A stretch of DNA of 64,000 bases from Dyella sp. S184. Its GTDB lineage: Bacteria > Pseudomonadota > Gammaproteobacteria > Xanthomonadales > Rhodanobacteraceae. The translations under genes were made by a program, and so were the position numbers. Below, piece by piece: positions 24,075-32,115 of this stretch; the stretch's first letter is position 1; each line of letters opens with the position of its first letter. The stretch is taken from the NCBI RefSeq assembly GCF_009766065.1, contig NZ_LMUE01000002.1, positions 1 to 64,000 on the forward strand, written 5' to 3'. A model generated the notes under the pieces. It had not been told where the DNA came from, did not search any database, and saw nothing but the letters and a program-made list of their open reading frames with translations.

Positions 24075-24161
24075 GTCGGCAACATCGCCGCAGGCGATCC
24101 CGGTTGCGACGTGTCAACGACGGTCCGCAGCGCGCACTACTCGAATATTTTTCCGCACGAG

Positions 24162-24191
24162 GCAACCGAAGCAGCACGCCGGAGCACTCAC
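24162..24191 (+). promoter_or_regulatory. ECF-type promoter P3 (radical SAM operon)
   Basis: GCAACC (24162-24167), 16-bp spacer, GCACTCAC (24184-24191). It is divergent from P2, about 90 bp away. The leader to the radical SAM ATG at 24283 is about 85 nt and holds a 16-codon frame (from ATG 24238) that overlaps that start. Confidence 0.75.
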
Positions 24192-24282
24192 GTCCAGTCA
24201 ACGTTGATCGTTGGAGCCGGCTCGCCGGCCCGGCGCCGATGCGCTGCCACAGCGTGCCCCACGGCTTACGAGACCCTTTGCG

Positions 24283-25794
24283 ATGCTAAAGATCCAGGTT
24301 GGCCACTCCTACTTCTTGGCTTACGACCGGAAGCAGTGGGAGCGCGGCAAGCCCTATCCCCCACTCGCCACGATCCAGGTCGCTGCACTGCTCAGGCAGA
24401 TGGGACATGCCGCCACCTTATTCGATGCGATGCTGGCCGATGGTGTCGAGGCTTACGAAGCCTCTTTGCAGACCGCCCGACCGGACTTGGTAGTCATCTA
24501 CGAAGACAACTTCAACTACCTGACCAAGATGTGCCTCAGTCGCATGCGCGAAGCAGCCTGCCAGATGATTACCGAGGCGCGCGCCCACGGTGCCCGGGTG
24601 ATCGTTGCGGGCTCCGACGCTTCCGACCACCCGGATGCCTTTCTCGCGGCGGGTGCAGATGCCGTGCTGATCGGCGAAGGCATAGCAGCCTTGGTCGAAT
24701 TGATCGAGCGGGTGGACCGCGATCCACAGATCACCACCTCGAACTGGACATCCGCCATCCCAGGCGTCGCGACGCTGGTGAATGGACAGACGCAGCTGCT
24801 GCGCATGGGCGCACAGCCGCCGGATCCGCGACTGACCGGCCAGCCCGCGTGGGATCTGGTCGATATTGAACGCTATCGCACGATGTGGAACGAACGACAC
24901 GGCTACTTCAGCCTCAACATGGCGGCGTCGCGCGGCTGTCCATTCCGCTGCAACTGGTGCGCCAAGCCGATCTGGGGCAATCACTACAAGCAGCGTGGCC
25001 CCCGGGACATCGCGGCGGAGATGACGTACCTGAAACAGACGTTCAGGCCCGATCACATATGGCTGGCTGATGACATCTTCGGCTTCCACGTCGACTGGGT
25101 CACGGAGTTCGCCGAGCACCTGCGCACTGCCGACGGGTCGGTGCCGTTCACCATCCAGACCCGCGCCGACCTGATCAGCGAACGCATGGCCTGCGCGCTC
25201 GAACAGGCCGGCTGCGCGGAAGCCTGGATCGGTGCGGAAAGCGGCAGCCAGCGCGTGCTGGACGCGATGACCAAGGGCACCAAGGTCGCCGACCTGATCA
25301 CCGCCCGCATGCGGCTAGGCGAACGCGGCATCCGAGTGGGCTTCTTCATCCAGCTCGGCTATCTGGGCGAACACCTGGCCGATCTGCTGGCCACCCGCGA
25401 GCTGGTCACGCAGGCCGCACCGGACGACATCGGCGTCAGCGTTTCCTACCCGTTGCCCGGCACGAAATTCTACGAGCGGGTCAAGGCCCAGCTTGGGGCA
25501 AAAACGAATTGGCAGGACAGCGATGACCTGGCCATGATGTTCCGCGGCGCCTACGACTCGGAGTTCTATCGTCGTGTGCGCGACCTGCTGCATGAGCAGG
25601 TCACACTGCAGCAATCGAAAGCTGTCACGGAACCGGAGCGTTACCGCCAGGACTGTGCCGCACTCGATGCGCGATGGAATGCGTTGATCGCCTGCGAGCA
25701 CGCGCACCGTACCGAAGCCGTCACGTCACTGCTCTCGACCGTGCAAGACAATGCCCAGGTGCTCCGTCATGCTGCCACCGCTAAAAACCGTTAG
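24283..25794 (+). CDS. B12-binding-type radical SAM protein
   Basis: The 503-aa enzyme has an N-terminal cobalamin-binding-like Rossmann domain (ATIQVAALLRQMGHAATLFDA; VIVAGSDASDHPDAFLAAGADAVLIGEG) and a radical SAM barrel with the CX3CX2C cluster at Cys219, Cys223 and Cys226 (RGCPFRCNWC). Later motifs include IWLADDIFGF and EAWIGAESGSQRVLD. The B12 domain lacks the DxHxxG base-off histidine motif, as in many class B enzymes. These enzymes commonly methylate unactivated carbon or phosphorus, or rearrange carbon skeletons. The start at 24283 begins the conserved domain. First gene of an operon with the nucleotidyltransferase, methyltransferase and flavin-reductase-like genes. Confidence 0.9.
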   Translation: MLKIQVGHSYFLAYDRKQWERGKPYPPLATIQVAALLRQMGHAATLFDAMLADGVEAYEASLQTARPDLVVIYEDNFNYLTKMCLSRMREAACQMITEARAHGARVIVAGSDASDHPDAFLAAGADAVLIGEGIAALVELIERVDRDPQITTSNWTSAIPGVATLVNGQTQLLRMGAQPPDPRLTGQPAWDLVDIERYRTMWNERHGYFSLNMAASRGCPFRCNWCAKPIWGNHYKQRGPRDIAAEMTYLKQTFRPDHIWLADDIFGFHVDWVTEFAEHLRTADGSVPFTIQTRADLISERMACALEQAGCAEAWIGAESGSQRVLDAMTKGTKVADLITARMRLGERGIRVGFFIQLGYLGEHLADLLATRELVTQAAPDDIGVSVSYPLPGTKFYERVKAQLGAKTNWQDSDDLAMMFRGAYDSEFYRRVRDLLHEQVTLQQSKAVTEPERYRQDCAALDARWNALIACEHAHRTEAVTSLLSTVQDNAQVLRHAATAKNR

Positions 25795-26983
25795 AGACGG
25801 CTTGCGCCGAACCACCGAAACGCTTGCCGTGGAGCTGGTGCAGCCAGGCAGCACCGCGCCAGAGTGGAGCGAACTCGAATGGCAGCTCGCCGCGGCCGCC
25901 GCGGCCGCACACGGCGTGTCGCCGCTGCTTTGCAAATCTTCCCGGTGGCAAAAACCGGAATGGAGACGGTTTCTCGAGAGTCAGCGCGAACACGTCGAGC
26001 TTCGCCATCGACGCATAGCGTCACTGCTGGAACGCATCGACACCGGCGCACGCGCCGCAGGGCTGGCCATCGTCGCCCTGAAGGGTTCCGCATTGCACGA
26101 CATGGGAATCTACATGCCAGGCGACCGTCCGATGGCCGACATCGACCTGCTGGTCCGTGAAGGCGATGCCGAACTGGCGAGCAAACTGCTGCGGGACCTT
26201 GGCTACGTGGAGTCCTTCGTCGCGTGGAAACATCGGGTATTCAAGCCTTCGACGGGCCAGCCCTCCGCGGTGCTGGGCGAACACCGCGATACCCCAGTCA
26301 ATATCGAGTTGCATACGCGTATCCAGGAGCGCCTGCCTGTATCGGCGATCGATATTACCGAGCGGATCTACCCGCGGGAGCCCGCACCAGGCTTGAATCC
26401 GTATCCGTCGAACGGCGCCTTGATGAACCATCTGCTGCTTCACGCGGCGGGCAACATCTGCGGCCGCAGCCTGCGTCTGTTGCACCTGAATGACATCGCG
26501 CTCCTGGCCACGCGCATGACCGCAGACGACTGGAACGTCTTATGGGATGAGCATGCCATCGACACCCCCTGGTGGGCGTTGCCACCGCTGCGTCTACTTA
26601 CACACTACTACCCGAGTGCGATTCCCAACGCAGTGCTCGCCCAGCTTGAACGCGACTGCCACCTTGTGTTGCGAGCCATCTCGCGTCATCAGACCCTGAC
26701 GCAAGTTTCGTGTTCGGATTTGTGGCTGCACGCCCTGGCTGGAATCGAATGGTCCCGCTCTGTCCGCGAAGTCGGGCGCTACGTCAGGAATCGTGTCAGG
26801 CCTCCTGGAGAAACCATCAAGGAGCGTGCCGACATGGTGCGGACACAGTTCTGGTTGCAGGGGCAAAGCTGGGTCAAGCAGCACCAGGGCCGGCGCATCC
26901 TGACCTTGCTCACCCGGTCGGTGCCGCGGATGGATACCTTGTACGTCGTACGTGCAGCACTGGAGTCGCCGGGGCTTCGGTGA
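25769..26983 (+). CDS. Nucleotidyltransferase-fold protein (NTP_transf_5 type)
   Basis: The 404-aa protein has the signature of the putative nucleotidyltransferase family PF14907: AIVALKGSALHDMGIYMPGDRPMADIDLLV near residues 92-121, including the paired Asp of DIDLLV, then NIELHTRI and HLLLHAA. Family members occur with HprK-related kinases in exopolysaccharide and lasso-peptide-like clusters; their chemistry is largely unproven. It overlaps the radical SAM gene by 26 bases and precedes a methyltransferase. Together with the HPr-kinase-like gene on the other side of the divergent promoters it suggests one modification system. Confidence 0.82.
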   Translation: MLPPLKTVRDGLRRTTETLAVELVQPGSTAPEWSELEWQLAAAAAAAHGVSPLLCKSSRWQKPEWRRFLESQREHVELRHRRIASLLERIDTGARAAGLAIVALKGSALHDMGIYMPGDRPMADIDLLVREGDAELASKLLRDLGYVESFVAWKHRVFKPSTGQPSAVLGEHRDTPVNIELHTRIQERLPVSAIDITERIYPREPAPGLNPYPSNGALMNHLLLHAAGNICGRSLRLLHLNDIALLATRMTADDWNVLWDEHAIDTPWWALPPLRLLTHYYPSAIPNAVLAQLERDCHLVLRAISRHQTLTQVSCSDLWLHALAGIEWSRSVREVGRYVRNRVRPPGETIKERADMVRTQFWLQGQSWVKQHQGRRILTLLTRSVPRMDTLYVVRAALESPGLR

Positions 26984-27656
26984 TGGGACATCAGTCAGTG
27001 AGTTTGTCAGCAAGGTAGTCGACGACGTGCATACCGGAGAGCAGTACCACCACTTCATGCTGGCCTCGCAGCGGGACCGGATAGTGCGCGACAGCTTTCA
27101 GAGGATCGCGCTGGATCTGCTGCCCGAGGGAGCAGAAGTACTCGATTTTGGTGCAGGTACCGGCATTGATGCGAAAGCTTATGCCGCTAATGGACATCAG
27201 ACCTTCGTATATGACCCGTCGGAGGCGATGTGCGCGCACCTGGCGCAGTACTGCCACGACGAAATCGCCCGCAAAACCATCGTCGAGATTGCCTCGCCGC
27301 TCGCCTGCAAGGTGCAGGCAGTCACGGCGAACTTTGCGGTCCTCAACCATTTCGCGGATCACACCTCGCTTTTTGAAGAATTGTCGCGCGTGGTCAACCA
27401 AGGCGGTTTTGTGCTGGCCAGCATGCTGAGTCCTTATTACCTCGGTGATGCACGTTACGGCTGGTGGCGGGCGAACGTCATGAATCTCGTGCGACGTGGT
27501 CACTACGCCATACCAAGCGAAAGTCGCATCCATCGTTTCACGCCACGTGTCGTGGCGCGGGCAGCTGCACCGCATTTTCGCCTGGAACGCCTCATTCCGC
27601 GCGGCTTCGGATTGGCTACCGATCTCTACATGTTCCTGCTATTCCGGCGGGTCTGA
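26952..27656 (+). CDS. Class I SAM-dependent methyltransferase
   Basis: The protein (up to 234 aa, GTG start) has the Rossmann motif I VLDFGAGTGIDAKAYAANGH, an acidic residue after strand 2 (VYDPS) and a post-motif segment VVNQGGFVLASMLSP. The C-terminal part (RFTPRVVARAAAPHFRLERL) is typical of small-molecule or lipid methyltransferases. The start is uncertain: GTG 26952 overlaps the preceding gene by 32 bases, and internal ATG 27058 is possible but would shorten the conserved N-terminus. The next gene begins one base after the stop. Confidence 0.85.
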   Translation: MQHWSRRGFGDGTSVSEFVSKVVDDVHTGEQYHHFMLASQRDRIVRDSFQRIALDLLPEGAEVLDFGAGTGIDAKAYAANGHQTFVYDPSEAMCAHLAQYCHDEIARKTIVEIASPLACKVQAVTANFAVLNHFADHTSLFEELSRVVNQGGFVLASMLSPYYLGDARYGWWRANVMNLVRRGHYAIPSESRIHRFTPRVVARAAAPHFRLERLIPRGFGLATDLYMFLLFRRV

Positions 27657-27657
27657 G

Positions 27658-28581
27658 ATGTGGAAGGACTGGATAAGGCCGTTCGTGCATCCCCTACCGC
27701 AATGGTCCACGGTTGCCGTTGCTCCTCCGCAGCAGGTGGTCACAGCGACCTTGCGATGGGACGGCAAATCGGCAGATGTCACAGCGGACCATACCGTGGC
27801 TTCGCTCAAGCCACTCGTGATCGCGACCAGTCTTGATGCCGGCCAGCGCCCGGTACTCGAGTACCGCGATAGCGCTAGTGGAAGGCTCCTCGGAGTTTTG
27901 CGCCTGATGCATATGACGGCGGTCGCTGCTGACAAGACCTCACTCGTCCTCTACCGCGTGGCAGCTGGCGGACACCGCTGTCTGGGCTGGTCGCGGCGCT
28001 CTTGGAACGCGTGGCTTCAGAACCGCCACATGCTGAAAAACCGCTCGTCGAATCACTTGAATACGGAGCCTGCCGCCGTACAGCAGCTCATGATCGCCTA
28101 TCTATGTCCGCGGCCGGTTGTCCTTGTCTCCATCGCCACGCCAGGCCAGCAAAATATCTTCCCGATGGATTTGATTGGTCCGTTGCAGCGAAGCGGGCTT
28201 TTTTCGCTTGCGCTACGCAGCACCAACGTTTCCGTGCCAGTCATGCGTGACGTACGCCGGGTTGCCCTGTCCAGCATCCCTGCGACGATGAAGGCGACCG
28301 TTTACAAGCTCAGCGCGCATCACAAGCAGCCGCTGCTGGACTGGCATGCGCTTCCGTTTCCTGTGCGGCTGTCGCGGGAATTTGGCATTCCCGCCGTTGC
28401 TGCGGCGTTGAGCATTCGGGAGCTCACCATCGTGCATAGTCAGGAGATCGGCTTGCACACGTTTTTTCTTGGCCGCATTACTTCCGACGAAAATTTGGCG
28501 AAAGGCGAGCAGCTGCATCACACGGCAGGCTTTCATCAAGCGTACCGCCGCCGGCAGGACATGCCGCTTGCGGAGGTCTAA
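27658..28581 (+). CDS. Flavin-reductase-like (FMN-binding split barrel) protein
   Basis: The 307-aa protein has a poorly conserved N-terminal half. Its C-terminal half resembles flavin-reductase-like domains: LCPRPVVLVSIATPGQQNIFPMDLIGPL, SLALRSTNVSVPVMRD, VALSSIPATMKATVYKL. In such proteins this fold binds FMN and may reduce a partner's flavin or act as an oxidoreductase. The ATG at 27658 follows the methyltransferase TGA by one base. It is the last gene of the P3 operon. It could supply electrons for the radical SAM reaction, but that is inferred from context. Confidence 0.65.
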   Translation: MWKDWIRPFVHPLPQWSTVAVAPPQQVVTATLRWDGKSADVTADHTVASLKPLVIATSLDAGQRPVLEYRDSASGRLLGVLRLMHMTAVAADKTSLVLYRVAAGGHRCLGWSRRSWNAWLQNRHMLKNRSSNHLNTEPAAVQQLMIAYLCPRPVVLVSIATPGQQNIFPMDLIGPLQRSGLFSLALRSTNVSVPVMRDVRRVALSSIPATMKATVYKLSAHHKQPLLDWHALPFPVRLSREFGIPAVAAALSIRELTIVHSQEIGLHTFFLGRITSDENLAKGEQLHHTAGFHQAYRRRQDMPLAEV

Positions 28582-28709
28582 CCTCTTGGGACGGGAGGAG
28601 CGATAGCGAACCTCGCCTGATCTGCGGCATCATCGTCTAGCCTGGCGCGGCCCTGCTCCAGTCCGGTGCGAAGTAGGCGATCCGGACGTACCGGTGATCT
28701 GCCCACAAT

Positions 28710-29861
28710 TCACCTGTGTCTGGGGATTTCTGTCGGCACCGCTTCTTCAAATACTGTCCAATCCTCACCTGCAATACCTTGCACGCGTGGAGGCAATCCG
28801 GCGTCGCGCCGTAATCTCCTGCGCAGGCGAACGAATGGGCGCTCGATCAAGAAGTAGGATGCCAGCGCCGCGAGGAAAGCAAATACAAGGCTCTGCGGAA
28901 ACGCATTCACCCATGTATCGGATCCGCGATCAAGGAACACCTCCTGCCAGAGATACAGCGAGTAGCTCAATGTGCCAAGAAACACAACGGGCCTCCAATT
29001 GAGGAAGCGCCCCGCCAGCGCACCTGTATGGCGTGTGCTCGACTCGACCAGCAGTGCGAGGCACACATTGGTCACCGGTGACCCGAGGAGTATCACGACC
29101 GGATCGCCGCCCACTCTATTGAGCAGAACCACTACGGGCACCGTCAGCAGCAGCCAGCGGCTGGCGGTCAGGCGCAGATACCACGTCTGAGTCAGCAGCC
29201 ACGGCCGCAGCATCGCCAATGCACAACCCGTGGCCAGGTAATCGAACATGGCGGGAAAAATCGTCATTTTGCTGATGAGCACTTGGGGACCTGCGTGGAG
29301 AACCCATGCACGGATGGCCGCACGCAACAAAGCGCTCGTGAAAATCGCCACGATCGCGACGATCAGCGCGCGGCGTTCGCGCAAAGCCACCAGCATCAAC
29401 GGCCACAGCAAATAAAATTGCTCCTCGATCGACAGCGACCACAGATGGCCCAACTGCCACGGATGGCTCGGCGAATAGTTGAACCCGAAGGTCAGTGCGA
29501 AGGCGAAATCTTGGCTGGTCAGGTGCACTACCCCCAGCAACGCCGCGATCACCAAAACCAGGACGTATACATAGAACGCAGGAAAGATGCGCAATGCACG
29601 GCGCAAGTAGAACCGTTTCAACGAGATCGTCCCTGTCATCTCATGCTCGCTCATCAGCAGCGATGTGATGAGGAACCCGGAAATCACGAAGAACACCAGC
29701 ACGCCGAGATGGGCAACATCGCCGAACCAGCGCCCATAGCCGCCCGGGTTCGAGACAGGGAAATGCCGCGTACCGCTGAGGTGTCCGTAGAGCACCATCA
29801 GGATCGAGATCGCCCTGATTCCGTCCAGTGACGGTATGCGCCGGCCAGTCGAGTTCGACAT
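28710..29861 (-). CDS. Membrane acyltransferase family 3 (O-acetyltransferase)
   Basis: The 383-aa integral membrane protein has about ten helices and the acyltransferase 3 start RIPSLDGIRAISILMVLYGH, followed by LGVLVFFVISGFLITSLL, FYLRRALRIFPAFY and HLWSLSIEEQFYLLWPL, all hallmarks of the OafA/ExoZ family. The family moves acyl groups, usually acetyl, to extracytoplasmic sugars. The ATG 29861 lies 7 bases from the stop of the upstream glycosyltransferase, so it is the last gene of the P4 operon. It probably decorates the glycan made by the cluster. Confidence 0.93.
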   Translation of the reverse strand: MSNSTGRRIPSLDGIRAISILMVLYGHLSGTRHFPVSNPGGYGRWFGDVAHLGVLVFFVISGFLITSLLMSEHEMTGTISLKRFYLRRALRIFPAFYVYVLVLVIAALLGVVHLTSQDFAFALTFGFNYSPSHPWQLGHLWSLSIEEQFYLLWPLMLVALRERRALIVAIVAIFTSALLRAAIRAWVLHAGPQVLISKMTIFPAMFDYLATGCALAMLRPWLLTQTWYLRLTASRWLLLTVPVVVLLNRVGGDPVVILLGSPVTNVCLALLVESSTRHTGALAGRFLNWRPVVFLGTLSYSLYLWQEVFLDRGSDTWVNAFPQSLVFAFLAALASYFLIERPFVRLRRRLRRDAGLPPRVQGIAGEDWTVFEEAVPTEIPRHR

Positions 29862-29868
29862 GCTTGCT

Positions 29869-30978
29869 TTACCGCGCCACGAAAGCGGAATGCTGCGGAT
29901 ACAAGGCCTGAAATGCTTGAACGGTGTAATCGGCATCCTCCAGGATCGCGCGACGCTGTGCTTCCTTGGCCAGCCGGAGCCGTAGTCCCTCATTGGCAAG
30001 CACCTGGTGGATGGCATCCGCCAATTCATCCCAGCCCTTGACCGGCGCGGTCAGGGCCGCCGCAGGCGACCACTCCACGAAATGCCCGACCGCTGTACCG
30101 ACCGCAGGCACGCCCGCCACCGCAGCTTCCAGCAGAACCAGCGGTCCAGCCTCGTGCAACGAAGACATCACCAACAGATCGGCAGACTCCATCATCGGGC
30201 GCAATTCGCGCTGCGTCTTGAATCCATGAAACCGCACGTGATGTTCCAGTCCAAGCTGGCGAGCCAGCCGCTGCATCTCGCCCTGCAATGTGTCCACGCC
30301 GACGATATCCATCTCGAATTCCAGCCCCCTGTCGACCACGGCTGCCAGCGCCCGGAGCAGCGTCGGCTGATCCTTGACGCGGTTGAGGCTGGCGACGTGG
30401 ATCAGCCGCGCTTGCTTCGTGCGGCGCTCGCGCGGCGCGAGCGGCGGCCATGCACGCAGGTCGACGCCGAGCGGCACGCGTTGCGCCTTGAGACCGAGCG
30501 CTCGCAGCGAATCGATGATCGGCACGCTGGCCGCCGTGATGACATCAGCGCCGCGCAGCGCCACCGCTTCACACAGCCGTCCTTTCCAATTCTGTCGTCC
30601 ACCGTAGTCGACCTCGTGCAACGCGACGAGCTCGCCGCCGGCGATATGCACCAGACTCGGCAGCCGCAGCAGTTTTGCCGCAACCACAGCGACTAGGCTG
30701 CAAGGACCGGAGAAGATCGCATGGACCAGATCAAACGGCGCGCGATGATGTTCGCTGCGGATCGCACCGATCGCGCGCAAACGCGTCCAGTTGTCGCCGA
30801 TGTTGTGCACGGTGGCGCCAGCGAGTTCCCAGCGACCCGCGACCGCCTCCTGGCGCAGCGCGAAGACATGCACTTCGTTCGCTCGCGCCAGCCGCTCGAT
30901 CAGAGCCAGCAATGCCGGAATCACACGAAACTCGCCGGTGCGATCCACACCACCAGGGATCACCAGCGCCAGCTTCAC
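29869..30978 (-). CDS. Glycosyltransferase, GT4-like
   Basis: The 369-aa GT-B enzyme starts VKLALVIPGGVDRTG from GTG 30978, with GGAGG upstream. The C-terminal sugar-nucleotide half has LIHVASLNRVKDQPTLLRAL and the E-x7-E pair in HEAGPLVLLEA, typical of retaining GT4 transferases. The GTG overlaps the TGA of the preceding glycosyltransferase (GTGA). No membrane anchor is seen. Donor and acceptor are unknown. Confidence 0.92.
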   Translation of the reverse strand: MKLALVIPGGVDRTGEFRVIPALLALIERLARANEVHVFALRQEAVAGRWELAGATVHNIGDNWTRLRAIGAIRSEHHRAPFDLVHAIFSGPCSLVAVVAAKLLRLPSLVHIAGGELVALHEVDYGGRQNWKGRLCEAVALRGADVITAASVPIIDSLRALGLKAQRVPLGVDLRAWPPLAPRERRTKQARLIHVASLNRVKDQPTLLRALAAVVDRGLEFEMDIVGVDTLQGEMQRLARQLGLEHHVRFHGFKTQRELRPMMESADLLVMSSLHEAGPLVLLEAAVAGVPAVGTAVGHFVEWSPAAALTAPVKGWDELADAIHQVLANEGLRLRLAKEAQRRAILEDADYTVQAFQALYPQHSAFVAR

Positions 30979-32111
30979 GATTTCCTCCGTCGCCGGTCGC
31001 CGTGAACTTGCGCATAAGCGTCCGCCCACTGACGGCCCACCGCCTTGAACGAAAGCACAGCATCGAAATACGCGCGAACACGTTCCGGCGATGGACGATT
31101 CGACGCGGCAGCGACCAGCGCATCCGCGAGGCGCGTTGCGTCGCCACAAGGCCACAGATGACCGACATTGCCATCGCGGGTCAACGCACGGAATGATGGA
31201 ATATCGGTGATCACCGGCGTCACGCCGCAGGCCAGCGCCTCCAGCACGACATAACCGCAACTCTCGGCTAGGCTGCCGGAGACGAACAGATCCGCCGATT
31301 GCATCAGGCGCTCGACATCTGCGTGCGTCACCTTGCCCAGCAGATTGACGCAACCGGCAATCCGTGCGTCGTGCGCGATGCGTTGCTGCACTTCATCCAT
31401 CAGCGGCGCACTACCGAACGCGCACCACAGCTGCAGACCAGGCAGCTTCTGTATCGCCTGGGCAACTCCTTCAAGGACGGTCAACGGATCTTTACCGGCG
31501 CTCAGATGTCCCACCCACAGGACGCACGGGTCGCCGTGAAGGCCTGTCTCCGTGCGGGCATCGACGCGGCTACCTACGGTGAAGCGGCTGCTGGATTCGG
31601 GAATCGCGAATAGCCGCATCCGCGGCTCGAACAATCCGGCGCGGGTGAATGGCAGCGCCAGCTCGCGCGCTGTGAAGGCGACGCCTGAGGCGGCCGCATA
31701 CCACCGCCGCCATTGCGGCCGTCGCCACCAGCGCGGCGGCCGGTCCGCGTGGTCCTGGATAACAATGGGCAGTTGCGGCAGGCACTGCGCCACGGCAAAT
31801 ACGTGTTCGGCGAAACCCAGGCCGTTCACATGCAGGACGTCGGCCTTGATCTCGCTGAGTAGACGGGCGAAACGGCGCCCGCGCCCGGTCGTCCCCACCA
31901 CTCCACCGATATCGACAAAGTGGTAGTCGATGCCGCTTCGTGTAAGCCGATCCTCGCGTGCCGCCGCCTGGATCACCGAAACACGAGTTCCGGCAGTTGC
32001 AACCAGTTCAGCGATATCCACCAGCGAATGCCATTGCTCAAGAACCTCATCATGCGCAAGACCCGTCGGCACCGGCAGGAAATTGATTTGCGCGACGTGC
32101 AAGGCTTGCAC
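30975..32111 (-). CDS. Glycosyltransferase, GT4-like
   Basis: The 378-aa GT-B enzyme starts MQALHVAQINFLPVPTGLAH and has VLWVGHLSAGKDPLTVLEG in the C-terminal domain, plus the E-x7-E pair AESCGYVVLEALACG. It is coupled to the next glycosyltransferase (GTGA overlap) and follows the second radical SAM gene by 4 bases. The two GT4 enzymes probably add consecutive sugars. No substrate can be assigned from the sequence. Confidence 0.92.
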   Translation of the reverse strand: MQALHVAQINFLPVPTGLAHDEVLEQWHSLVDIAELVATAGTRVSVIQAAAREDRLTRSGIDYHFVDIGGVVGTTGRGRRFARLLSEIKADVLHVNGLGFAEHVFAVAQCLPQLPIVIQDHADRPPRWWRRPQWRRWYAAASGVAFTARELALPFTRAGLFEPRMRLFAIPESSSRFTVGSRVDARTETGLHGDPCVLWVGHLSAGKDPLTVLEGVAQAIQKLPGLQLWCAFGSAPLMDEVQQRIAHDARIAGCVNLLGKVTHADVERLMQSADLFVSGSLAESCGYVVLEALACGVTPVITDIPSFRALTRDGNVGHLWPCGDATRLADALVAAASNRPSPERVRAYFDAVLSFKAVGRQWADAYAQVHGDRRRRKS

Positions 32112-32115
32112 TTGT

